NCBI RefSeq assembly: GCF_013393945.1
Contig: NZ_CP040297.1
Span: 5,116,001 to 5,180,000, forward strand
Direction of reading: 5' to 3'
DNA from: Nostoc sp. TCL26-01
Lineage (GTDB): Bacteria > Cyanobacteriota > Cyanobacteriia > Cyanobacteriales > Nostocaceae
Length of the DNA: 64,000 bases
Shown: in pieces, positions 51,408-59,487 of the stretch
How positions within the stretch are numbered: the first letter of the stretch is position 1
Layout: every line of letters begins with the position of its first letter
Notes under the pieces: model-generated
Databases searched by the model: none
The model's input: the letters and a program-made list of their open reading frames with translations, nothing else
Told to the model about the DNA's origin: nothing
Position numbers and translations under genes: made by a program

Positions 51408-51956
51408 CTACGTTGTCTCTAATGAGAAAATAATTACCTCAGTTGATGTTTTTGTCCACACAAATAAGTTTTGTTTCTCAATATCTAAGTCAATCGCTAC
51501 TGCTTCTATTTGATTTAGAGTCTTATTTTCATCCCTATATTTTATTAGTGTAGTAAATTGACCAACTTCTAAACTTGGTTCGCTAATTATAAATTTTACT
51601 GGTCGATTAAGCTTGTCTGGTTTCCATCTAGCTATTCCAGTATGTTTTATGCTCTCAGTATGATACTTAGTCACAAATTTATTGTCTATATCGTTCCACC
51701 ATGCAGTAATTATCTGAGATTGTCTTTTATATTTTTCTGTATTATCACAGTACCAACGAATAGAGTTATTACTATACCTGATTGCTTCTATGACTTTTTC
51801 TTCCCAATTCTCATCATCTGGGTTTATACTAACCATACGCCCTTCAGATTTTGAGCGATCTATATAGGTATAAAAGGCTTCAGTATCTTCTCTATGCGTG
51901 AGAACATAACGACGTAGTTCATCGAGATTCATATCTTGATACTTTGCTAAAGTCAT
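51408..51956 (-). CDS. DUF6887-like protein with C-terminal extension
   Basis: A 182-aa protein. Residues 1-45 (MNLDELRRYVLTHREDTEAF) match the short DUF6887 pattern (normally a protein of about 70-80 aa). The remaining 135 residues are beta-rich (NKFVTKYHTESIKHTGIARW; TKTSTEVIIFSLETT) and not recognised. It starts 14 bases after a DUF6888 gene. DUF6887 and DUF6888 occur together in cyanobacteria as an uncharacterised two-gene unit; the extension makes this copy unusual. Confidence 0.68.
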   Translation of the reverse strand: MTLAKYQDMNLDELRRYVLTHREDTEAFYTYIDRSKSEGRMVSINPDDENWEEKVIEAIRYSNNSIRWYCDNTEKYKRQSQIITAWWNDIDNKFVTKYHTESIKHTGIARWKPDKLNRPVKFIISEPSLEVGQFTTLIKYRDENKTLNQIEAVAIDLDIEKQNLFVWTKTSTEVIIFSLETT

Positions 51957-51970
51957 GCTCTATTCTCCAA

Positions 51971-52141
51971 TTATTTATATTCTCCACTCGGTTCAATCTC
52001 AAACTCTAGATTTTCTCCACCAAGTACGTATAAATTACCTGTACGTTCGTCTAGTCTCACCAGTTCTATACTTTTATATATTTTAGTAAGTTGATAACAA
52101 ATTCGATAGAGTGTTTGAGTTTGTTCGTTTGTGGGTTTCAT
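51971..52141 (-). CDS. DUF6888 small protein
   Basis: A 56-aa protein on the minus strand: MKPTNEQTQTLYRICYQLTK, IYKSIELVRLDERTGNLYVL, then a short acidic end. This is the DUF6888 pattern (N-terminal TxxQ helix, Tyr/Cys-containing core and the R-x-D-E-R-T-G-N-x-Y motif). It precedes the DUF6887-like gene by 14 bases. Function unknown; toxin-antitoxin-like pairing is a guess from size and coupling. Confidence 0.75.
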   Translation of the reverse strand: MKPTNEQTQTLYRICYQLTKIYKSIELVRLDERTGNLYVLGGENLEFEIEPSGEYK

Positions 52142-52270
52142 TTACCCTGTGGTTGGTATATTTATTATAGATTGTTCAATTGACAGTATAAAGGCTTACG
52201 AGAGTATGCTGTGCGTTAGCGTCGCTTACCGTAGGTATCGCCTCTCGTGCTGCATAACGTATCGCTCCAT

Positions 52271-52498
52271 TTAGCATAATTCATTAGCCAATAGCTTACC
52301 TTCAACTGGTTCATACTCATCTTCTAGTAACCATAACTTAGCTGTTTCATAATTATTGCTAGAAAATACAACTTTATAACCCTGTGCTGGATCATAAATT
52401 TGACAGTTTTGCTGACTATCGCACATTAATAAAAGAACATATGGAGGAGACAACATAGGATCTATCCATACTTCTGTAAATTCCCAGTTATTTCTCAT
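52271..52498 (-). CDS. Small hypothetical protein
   Basis: A 75-aa acidic protein (WIDPMLSPPYVLLLMCDSQQ; C terminus WLLEDEYEPVEGKLLANELC). No known domain recognised. A duplicate of its C terminus lies at 51280-51350. It is in a run of small minus-strand genes and is probably part of the accessory island. Confidence 0.55.
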   Translation of the reverse strand: MRNNWEFTEVWIDPMLSPPYVLLLMCDSQQNCQIYDPAQGYKVVFSSNNYETAKLWLLEDEYEPVEGKLLANELC

Positions 52499-52508
52499 CT
52501 AGATAAAC

Positions 52509-52739
52509 CTAACTTCTGGCTGCTTCTCTGACTACTTCTGTATCTAGTTTTAATCTTTCGGCTATTTGCTGGATACTTAATCCTAACTCTAGCAAAACAG
52601 GTACTATTTTTAACTTAGCCTGTAGTTCTCCTTCTTCAAACGCTTCTTGATAAACTTTAGTGTCTCGGATCAAGTCTAAATTCAGCATGGCTTCTACTTC
52701 TTGACGGCTTAAATTAGGAAGTTTAAGATTGTTTGTTAA
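52509..52739 (-). pseudogene. Truncated Rpn-family nuclease/transposase (C-terminal remnant)
   Basis: The minus strand encodes LTNNLKLPNLSRQEVEAMLN, then LDLIRDTKVYQEAFEEGELQ and LGLSIQQIAERLKLDTEVVR. This is the C-terminal tail of Rpn (PD-(D/E)XK recombination-promoting nuclease) proteins, common in cyanobacteria. The catalytic N-terminal domain is missing and a stop codon lies just upstream. Confidence 0.7.
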
Positions 52740-52947
52740 AAGCTAATAATAATAACTTTTACATTTGTAAGTAATTTTACTATGTTTTTCTAAAAATAAC
52801 ACCCGCTTAAGAACCGTAACAATTCGGTGGCATAGAGATAAAATTACGGTGACGATGTAATTTAGAATGTACAGTTACTTATTTATGTAGCCATTAAAAA
52901 TAGGTTACTTGCAATCACATATCAACTAGTCTCATCTATTACAAAAT

Positions 52948-54084
52948 ATGGATTTTATTGATCAAATAAAAGCTGTCTCTCAGCAAATTCCAAAACTAAA
53001 AGAGCAAGTCTTGACGGAAGAAGCTACCAAGAACGCTTTTGTAATGCCTTTCATTAACGCACTAGGGTATAACGTGTTTAATCCCACAGAAGTATGCCCT
53101 GAATTTACGGCTGATGTACCTGGTTTAAAAGGAGAAAAAGTAGATTATGCAATTAATATGAATGGTATTCCTATCATTCTTATTGAATGCAAATGGTGTA
53201 GTGCGAGTCTTGAACATCCAAAACATAGCTCACAATTACACAGATATTTCCACGCTACAGAAGCGAAGTTTGGTATCTTAACTAATGGTATTCTCTATAG
53301 GTTTTACACTGATACAGAGAAAACTAATGTTATGGATGAGAAACCATTCTTCGAGTTCAACATGATGGATTTTAATGAATCTATGGTGAATGAGCTTAAA
53401 CGGTTTTCTAAAATAGCGTTTAATCCTGAGCAGATGGCAGATTTTGCCAAAAATCTTCTTTATACAAAAGAGATTAAACGCCTTATGGCAGAACAGCTTA
53501 TTGAACCATCACCGGAATTTGTTAAATTCTTCGCCAGCCAAGTATATACAGGTAGATTAACTGTATCAGTCACAGATAAATTTACAGAGATTACAAAGCG
53601 TTCCCTTAAGGAATTTATTAATGACCGAATCACAGATAGATTAAAATCAGCTATTGATCTTCCTGACACTATAACTTCAGGCGCACAATCTACTTCTACT
53701 CAAGACACAGAAGTAGACACAGAAACAGATTCTTCCTTATCTGAGAATGAAATTCCGATAACAGAGGAAGAAATGCAAGGCTTTTTAATTGTGAAGGCTA
53801 TTTTACGAGAAGTTATTGATATTAGCCAACTTCAATTTAGAGGTACAAAAAATTATTTTGGTATTAATCTTGATCATAAGGTATCTAAAACTGTTTGCAG
53901 ACTATGGTTTAAATCCAATAAAAAATATATCGGCATTATTGATGTGGATGGCAAAGAAGCTAAAAAATCCATTTCGAGTCTAGATGAAATTTATGGATTA
54001 GTAGAAATTCTAAAGGATAGAGCAAAATATCTAACTCAAAATAGTTTAAAGCAGCCAAAAGCAGCAGATTTACATGAGTCATAG
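52948..54084 (+). CDS. Solitary HsdR N-terminal-domain nuclease-like protein
   Basis: A 378-aa protein with a type I restriction HsdR-N (PD-(D/E)XK) domain at about residues 20-160: TEEATKNAFVMPFINALGY, EKVDYAINMNGIPIILIECK (catalytic Asp, Glu and Lys present). After a linker rich in Thr/Ser/Asp/Glu (about 245-270) a small C-terminal domain follows (FRGTKNYFGINLDHKVSKTV) ending at about 365. No helicase domain and no hsdM or hsdS are nearby, so it is not a classical restriction enzyme. It could be a stand-alone defence nuclease. Confidence in the domain is good; the role is open. Confidence 0.82.
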   Translation: MDFIDQIKAVSQQIPKLKEQVLTEEATKNAFVMPFINALGYNVFNPTEVCPEFTADVPGLKGEKVDYAINMNGIPIILIECKWCSASLEHPKHSSQLHRYFHATEAKFGILTNGILYRFYTDTEKTNVMDEKPFFEFNMMDFNESMVNELKRFSKIAFNPEQMADFAKNLLYTKEIKRLMAEQLIEPSPEFVKFFASQVYTGRLTVSVTDKFTEITKRSLKEFINDRITDRLKSAIDLPDTITSGAQSTSTQDTEVDTETDSSLSENEIPITEEEMQGFLIVKAILREVIDISQLQFRGTKNYFGINLDHKVSKTVCRLWFKSNKKYIGIIDVDGKEAKKSISSLDEIYGLVEILKDRAKYLTQNSLKQPKAADLHES

Positions 54085-54105
54085 TTACTGATATCACTAG
54101 AATCA

Positions 54106-54145
54106 AAAAAAGAGAAGCGGTAGAGAATAAATTTCTCTACCGCTT
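54106..54145 (-). terminator. Terminator for clpC (possibly bidirectional)
   Basis: AAGCGGTAGAGAA (54115-54127) pairs perfectly with TTCTCTACCGCTT (54133-54145) around a five-base loop. On the minus strand the stem is followed by CTCTTTTTTTGATT, a strong intrinsic terminator for clpC. The plus-strand gene ends 30 bases before it and may share the hairpin. Confidence 0.9.
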
Positions 54146-54181
54146 GCTAATTATTACTTGAGAATCAAATCCCAAATTTAA

Positions 54182-56653
54182 CTATGACTCAACACCTTGG
54201 GGTAATAATTCCCGGCGCTGTTGAGAACTGACTTGGACATTGCCGTTTTCATCGACATCAACTAGGGCTGTATCGCCATCTTTGATGCGACCGGAGAGAA
54301 TTTCTTCTGCTAGGCTATCTTCCAAGAGGCGCATAATTGCTCGGCGTAATGGTCTTGCGCCGTAGCTGGGACTGTAGCCTTCTTGGATGAGGCGGTCTTT
54401 GAAGCGATCGCTAACTTCTAGAGTAATACCTTTTTCTGTCAAGCGACCAAATACTTCTCTGAGCATGATTTCGGCGATTTGTGTCACCTCTTCTTTGTTC
54501 AGCTGACGGAAGACGATAATCTCATCCAAACGGTTGAGAAACTCTGGACGGAAGTACTGCTTGAGTTCTTCGTTTACCAAAGTCTTGATCCGGTTGTACT
54601 GTGATTCGCCTGCATCTTCAGTAAATTCAAAGCCAATACTCGAAGCGCCTTTTTCAATTACCTTGGAACCGATATTGGATGTCAAAATCAGCAAGGTATT
54701 TTTGAAGTCTACGGTGCGTCCTTTAGCATCGGTTAACCGACCGTCTTCTAAAATTTGCAGCAGCATATTGAAGACATCGGGGTGAGCTTTTTCGATTTCG
54801 TCGAACAGCACCACGGTGTAAGGACGACGGCGTACAGCTTCGGTTAATTGTCCACCTTCGTTATAACCAACATAACCAGGAGGGGAACCAATCAACTTAC
54901 TGACGGTGTGGCGTTCCATGTATTCGGACATATCCAGGCGGATCATCGCTTCTTCTGAGCCGAAGAAGTAGGAAGCCAAGGATTTAGCCAACTCGGTTTT
55001 ACCAACACCAGTTGGACCGGAGAAGACAAAGCTAGCAATGGGTCGGTTGGGATTTTTCAAACCGACACGAGCGCGACGAATGGCTCGTGACACTGCTTTC
55101 ACCGCATCTTCTTGACCGATTAAGCGCTGGTGCAAGGTGTCTTCCATGTGCAACAGCTTCTCGGATTCGGATTCGGTGAGCTTGTTAACAGGGACACCCG
55201 TCCAGGAAGCGACGATATGAGCAATGTCTTCTTCAGTGACTACAGGTTCTTCGCCTTCTGTCCCGGAAGCATTGGTTTTGCTTTGAGCGATCGCCCGGAT
55301 TTCGGCTTTGATTTCCATTTCCCGATCGCGCAGTTCCCCAGCTCTATCAAAGTCTTGGGAACGGACTGCATCATCTTTTTCTTTTAAGATTTGGCGCAGT
55401 TCTTTATCTAACTCTTTCGCTGCGGGGGGCAGTTGGGAGTTGATCAACCGCACGCGCGAACCAGCTTCGTCAACCAAGTCGATGGCTTTGTCTGGCAGAT
55501 AGCGATCGCTAATATAACGATCTGATAATTTCGCCGCCGCAACTAAAGCTTCATCGGAGATTTTCAGCTTGTGGTGTTGCTCGTAGCGATCGCGCAAACC
55601 ATATAAAATTTCTATTGTTTCATCGACGGAGGGTTCACCGACCATCACTGGTTGGAAGCGGCGTTCTAATGCTGCATCCCGTTCGATGTGCTTGCGGTAC
55701 TCATCCAGGGTGGTTGCACCGATACATTGCAGTTCCCCTCTGGCCAACGCTGGCTTGAGGATATTTGCCGCATCAATTGCCCCTTCTGCTGCACCTGCAC
55801 CAATGAGGGTGTGTACTTCGTCTATTACGAGAATTACATTACCCGCCTGGCGAATCTCATCCATGATTTTCTTCAGGCGTTCTTCAAATTCACCCCGGTA
55901 TTTGGTTCCAGCGACCAATAAACCGATATCTAGTGTCACCACCCGCTTATCTTCAAGGATGTCGGGGACATCTTTATTAGCGATGCGTGATGCTAAACCT
56001 TCGGCGATCGCGGTTTTACCAACCCCAGGTTCACCAATTAATACTGGGTTATTTTTTGTCCGGCGACCCAAAATCTGAATCACACGCTCGATTTCCTTGG
56101 CGCGTCCCACCACTGGATCGAGTTTGTTATCCGTAGCCATTTGGGTTAGGTTCGAGCCAAATTCATCCAGAGTAGGTGTTTTGGTGCGTCCCGATTGCCC
56201 GGTCGCAGAAACCTCGGCGGTTTCTCCCAACATCCGGATGACTTGGGTTCTGACTTTCGATAGATCCACCCCAAGATTTTCTAGCACCCTGGCTGCAACA
56301 CCTTCCCCTTCCCGGATCAGGCCCAACAGCAGATGCTCGGTGCCAATGTAGTTATGCCCTAATTGGCGCGCTTCTTCTAGGGATAGTTCCAGAACCCGCT
56401 TTGCCCGTGGCGTAAACGGAATTTCCACGGCCACAAAGCCTGAACCCCGGCCTATGATTTTTTCTACTTCAATGCGAGCGTCTTTGAGATTGACACCCAT
56501 CGATTTCAGCACCTTGGCCGCAACTCCCGTACCTTCCCCAATCAAACCCAGGAGGATTTGCTCGGTTCCAACGAAGTTGTGACCTAAACGGCGGGCCTCT
56601 TCTTGGGCCAGCATGATTACCTTAATGGCTTTTTCTGTGAAGCGTTCAAACAT
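54182..56653 (-). CDS. clpC: ATP-dependent Clp protease ATPase subunit ClpC
   Basis: AAA+ unfoldase (823 aa from MFERFTEKAIKVIMLAQEEA; the frame is open 16 codons further). Order: double N-terminal Clp repeat (1-145), AAA-1 with GEPGVGKTA, middle domain with UVR-like FDRAGELRDREMEIKAEI, AAA-2 with GPTGVGKTELA and a C-terminal D2-small domain. It delivers substrates to ClpP and serves in protein quality control and Fe/photosystem turnover in cyanobacteria. The length and all ATPase motifs are normal. Confidence 0.97.
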   Translation of the reverse strand: MFERFTEKAIKVIMLAQEEARRLGHNFVGTEQILLGLIGEGTGVAAKVLKSMGVNLKDARIEVEKIIGRGSGFVAVEIPFTPRAKRVLELSLEEARQLGHNYIGTEHLLLGLIREGEGVAARVLENLGVDLSKVRTQVIRMLGETAEVSATGQSGRTKTPTLDEFGSNLTQMATDNKLDPVVGRAKEIERVIQILGRRTKNNPVLIGEPGVGKTAIAEGLASRIANKDVPDILEDKRVVTLDIGLLVAGTKYRGEFEERLKKIMDEIRQAGNVILVIDEVHTLIGAGAAEGAIDAANILKPALARGELQCIGATTLDEYRKHIERDAALERRFQPVMVGEPSVDETIEILYGLRDRYEQHHKLKISDEALVAAAKLSDRYISDRYLPDKAIDLVDEAGSRVRLINSQLPPAAKELDKELRQILKEKDDAVRSQDFDRAGELRDREMEIKAEIRAIAQSKTNASGTEGEEPVVTEEDIAHIVASWTGVPVNKLTESESEKLLHMEDTLHQRLIGQEDAVKAVSRAIRRARVGLKNPNRPIASFVFSGPTGVGKTELAKSLASYFFGSEEAMIRLDMSEYMERHTVSKLIGSPPGYVGYNEGGQLTEAVRRRPYTVVLFDEIEKAHPDVFNMLLQILEDGRLTDAKGRTVDFKNTLLILTSNIGSKVIEKGASSIGFEFTEDAGESQYNRIKTLVNEELKQYFRPEFLNRLDEIIVFRQLNKEEVTQIAEIMLREVFGRLTEKGITLEVSDRFKDRLIQEGYSPSYGARPLRRAIMRLLEDSLAEEILSGRIKDGDTALVDVDENGNVQVSSQQRRELLPQGVES

Positions 56654-57319
56654 GGCATTTTTCCCATCACCTGCGTCGTGCCGGTACGCTGATTTTAGCA
56701 CAGGCTAAGAGTTTGGATGCCTGTATCGAAAGATAATCAGCATCCAAGAGCTATCACACAAGTTGATGGCTTGGTTATTATTCCTTTATTGCTTTTGCCC
56801 TGCTGACTGTACTGAGGAGTTTGACTTTATCAGCATTTTTGGGCTTGACTAAATACAGACCAACTCTTAAGTTGGGGATTTTATTAAACGATCACAAATA
56901 CCAATTATTAGCACAAGTACGTCACAAGAATCAATACCTTGCCAGAGGTAATATTTTATTCAAAATATTTTAGTTGCTGCTATTAAATATTCTGATGATT
57001 AAAGTTTCACAAAAATAGACATTTCCTCGTTAAGTTAGTTGTTTTCCATCTCGACAATTGAGACTGGGTGTGTAATCAATTCAAAATTCAAAATGACGCG
57101 ACGCTCCTGCGTCGCTAACGCTGCGCTATCGCGGACTCGCTCTAAGCGTTCGCGTAGCGTCTCGTAGAGAAGCTATGCCGTTCGCGTTAGCGTCTCTGAA
57201 AGAGAAGGCTTTACGCTGCGCTAACAAAATTCAAAAAAAGACCTGGGGACTGGGAACTGGGAACTGGGAACTGGGAACTAATGACTATTGACCATTGACC
57301 ATTGACTAATGACTATTGA
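56654..57319. other. 666-bp intergenic region, promoter of clpC plus repeats
   Basis: Between clpC and rimI, both on the minus strand. The first 350 bp are unique and AT-rich and should carry the clpC promoter. From 57094 on it consists of two repeat blocks, listed separately. No gene was seen on either strand. Confidence 0.6.
57094..57230. repeat. G/C-rich repeat block built of GCGTAGCG/GCGTTAGCG words
   Basis: A chain of short inverted repeats: GCGACGC...GCGTCGC, CTAACGCTGCGC...GCGCTAAC, GCGTTCGCGTAGCG, GAGACG-like words. The ends are flanked by AATTCAAAA on both sides. It is a typical Nostoc-type dispersed repeat and has no coding meaning. Confidence 0.75.
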
Positions 57320-57335
57320 CTAATGACTATTGACT
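57242..57335. repeat. STRR array overlapping the rimI 3' end
   Basis: Four or more GGGAACT units are followed by TGACTAT, TGACCAT and TGACTAA heptamers up to 57335. The rimI stop codon (57320-57322) and its last codons lie inside the array. Confidence 0.88.
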
Positions 57336-57874
57336 AAATCCCAAGAATATTTTTGAAGATTATCCACGACTATGTTGTGCCAGTGGTCTAATTTTGCTGG
57401 AAATTGGGGGTATTGCAGGTCGGGGAGCCAGAGGATTAGGGCATCTTCGCCGTTATCTTGGTAGTAGCGTCGCCGCCGACCGGCTGTTTGGAAGCCGAAT
57501 TTTTGATATAAAGATATGGCTTGTAAGTTGGAGGCGCGGACTTCGAGGGTTGCTCGCTCCATGCCGCGATCGCCAGCTGTTCGCAAAAGGAAATATAATA
57601 TAGCCTGTCCCAAACCTTGACGTTGATATTGAGGATGGACAGCCACAATTGTGATGTGGGCTTCCTCTAAAATTGACCAAAAACATCCCATGCCCAGTAT
57701 TTTAGTGCTGGAAGTGGGAGAAACTAGACCAAGTAAATCACTGTTGGGGCTATCTATCTCTCGTTGATAGCCTTCACAAGTCCAAAGTCCACCAAAACAA
57801 GCTTGATCTAGTTCTACGATGGCATTTAAATCCTGAGCAGTTAATGATTTTAGGTTTAACTTTGATGAGATCAC
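57320..57874 (-). CDS. rimI: Ribosomal-protein alanine N-acetyltransferase
   Basis: GNAT-fold acetyltransferase (184 aa) predicted to acetylate the N terminus of a ribosomal protein. Acetyl-CoA motif VHPQYQRQGLGQAILYFLL; the RimI-like C-terminal signature ATLEVRASNLQAISLYQKFG followed by GRRRRYYQDNGEDALILWL. The last residues (DLVNSH) are encoded by an STRR, so the original C terminus has probably been replaced. It is divergent from lysA with a 92-bp gap. Confidence 0.9.
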   Translation of the reverse strand: MISSKLNLKSLTAQDLNAIVELDQACFGGLWTCEGYQREIDSPNSDLLGLVSPTSSTKILGMGCFWSILEEAHITIVAVHPQYQRQGLGQAILYFLLRTAGDRGMERATLEVRASNLQAISLYQKFGFQTAGRRRRYYQDNGEDALILWLPDLQYPQFPAKLDHWHNIVVDNLQKYSWDLVNSH

Positions 57875-57966
57875 TTTTATTTGAATAAGATTACAAACCC
57901 TTTGTAAACTGGGATCGGGAGAATTAATTCACGCCCGTAATTTGAACAAGGAAAAATTATATAGTT

Positions 57967-59394
57967 ATGGTATCGACTCACCCTGCCGGGGTTCAAAATG
58001 CTGGGACTCAGTATTTACCTCCAAGGCGCAACACAAGCACAAATATTTCGCCCAACCAGGAACTGTTACCGTTAACGGCTAAAGTTAACAGTGATGACAA
58101 CCTGGAAATCGGTGGGTGTGATGTCACAAATCTAGTGCAGCAGTTTGGTTCACCTTTATATATTTTAGATGAAGAAACCCTGCGAACAGCTTGCCAACAA
58201 TATCGAGATGGTTTTCAGAGATATTATCCAGGGGCATCTCAGGTATTGTATGCTTCTAAGGCTTGGAATTGTCTAGCTGTTTTAGCGATCGCTGCGGCTG
58301 AAGGTTTAGGAATTGATGTGGTTTCCGGTGGCGAACTCTACACGGCGCTAACTGCGGGTGTGAATCCCGATAAGATTTACCTCCACGGCAATAATAAATC
58401 CCGCGATGAATTGGTTTTGGCGATTGAATCCGGTGTCACCATTGTGGTGGATAATTGGCACGAATTACATACCCTCGTAGAGACGTTGCATACGGGTGTT
58501 GTAGAGACGTTGCATGCAACGTCTCTACATGGGACGCGGGTGATGTTGCGATTGACACCAGGAATTGAATGCCATACCCATGAATATATTCGCACCGGAC
58601 ATTTAGATAGCAAATTTGGCTTTGATCCTAACGATTTGGGTGAGGTTTTTGAGTTTGTTAGCCAACAACCAAACTTAACCTGTGTGGGATTACACGCCCA
58701 CATTGGTTCGCAAATTTTTGAGCGCCAACCCCACCGGGATTTAGCGGCTGTGATGGTGGAGTGGTTGCGAGATGCAAAAAAATATGGGTTAGATATCACC
58801 GAATTAAACGTTGGTGGTGGCTTGGGGATTAAATATGTAGAATCAGATGATCCACCAAGTATTGATGAGTGGGTGAAAGCAATTTGTGAAGTGGTACAAA
58901 CTGCTTGTGCCGCCGAGAATCTGCCTTTACCAAAATTATTGAGTGAACCGGGGCGATCGCTCATTGCCACGGCTTGCGTTACCGCTTACACTGTTGGTTC
59001 ATCGAAAACAATACCGGAAATCCGTACCTACGTTTCCATTGATGGTGGTATGTCTGATAACCCCCGTCCCATTACCTACCAATCAGTTTATCGAGCAGTG
59101 ATTGCCAACAAGCTATCTGCACCCCTTACAGAAACAGTTACCATCGCTGGTAAACATTGCGAATCAGGGGATATTCTGATAAAAAATGCTCAACTACCCA
59201 AAACTGAACCAGGGGATATCCTCGTAGTTATGGCAACTGGTGCGTACAATTACAGTATGGCATCCAACTATAACCGTCTACCCCGACCGGCAGCAGTTGT
59301 AGTGGCGAATGGCGAAGCAAACTTAATTTTGCAACGCGAAACTTATCAAGACTTGATTCGACAAGATTGTTTACCAGAAAGATTGAAGAATTAG
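57967..59394 (+). CDS. lysA: Diaminopimelate decarboxylase
   Basis: PLP enzyme (475 aa) that makes lysine from meso-diaminopimelate. Alanine-racemase-type barrel with the PLP lysine in VLYASKAWNCLAV, GGGLGIKY, and the C-terminal substrate site with CESGD. Residues of about 170-190 (ETLHTGVVETLHATSLHGTR) contain an in-frame repeat insertion between two barrel segments. The gene start (ATG at 57967) gives an N-terminal tail of about 40 residues. It precedes cdaA and uppS on the same strand. Confidence 0.94.
   Translation: MVSTHPAGVQNAGTQYLPPRRNTSTNISPNQELLPLTAKVNSDDNLEIGGCDVTNLVQQFGSPLYILDEETLRTACQQYRDGFQRYYPGASQVLYASKAWNCLAVLAIAAAEGLGIDVVSGGELYTALTAGVNPDKIYLHGNNKSRDELVLAIESGVTIVVDNWHELHTLVETLHTGVVETLHATSLHGTRVMLRLTPGIECHTHEYIRTGHLDSKFGFDPNDLGEVFEFVSQQPNLTCVGLHAHIGSQIFERQPHRDLAAVMVEWLRDAKKYGLDITELNVGGGLGIKYVESDDPPSIDEWVKAICEVVQTACAAENLPLPKLLSEPGRSLIATACVTAYTVGSSKTIPEIRTYVSIDGGMSDNPRPITYQSVYRAVIANKLSAPLTETVTIAGKHCESGDILIKNAQLPKTEPGDILVVMATGAYNYSMASNYNRLPRPAAVVVANGEANLILQRETYQDLIRQDCLPERLKN
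58501..58528. repeat. 28-bp perfect palindrome inserted in lysA
   Basis: GTAGAGACGTTGCA is followed immediately by its exact reverse complement. The half-unit also occurs just before (58477-58490), and the full palindrome with one extra base occurs at 33496-33524. In lysA it encodes VETLHATSL in frame. Confidence 0.92.
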
Positions 59395-59462
59395 TCATTA
59401 GTCCTTGGTCATTAGTCATTAGCCAAGTACCAAGGACTAATGACTGATGACTAATGACCAAA
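59392..59462. repeat. STRR between lysA and cdaA
   Basis: TTAGTCATTAGTCCTTGGTC on one side and ACTAATGACTGATGACTAAT on the other form an inverted heptamer array that begins at the lysA stop codon and can fold into a hairpin. Confidence 0.88.
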
Positions 59463-59487
59463 AGTATTAAAGAGTAATCCAGATGTC

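Noticed and set aside
55686..56078. 130-codon plus-strand frame inside clpC
   Set aside because: Antisense shadow of a highly conserved AAA+ domain.
57094..57335. Possible CRISPR-like array or small RNA
   Set aside because: Word structure is that of dispersed GCGTAGCG repeats and heptamers, not repeat-spacer units.
58377..58970. 197-codon minus-strand frame inside lysA
   Set aside because: Antisense shadow of the decarboxylase gene; no RBS.
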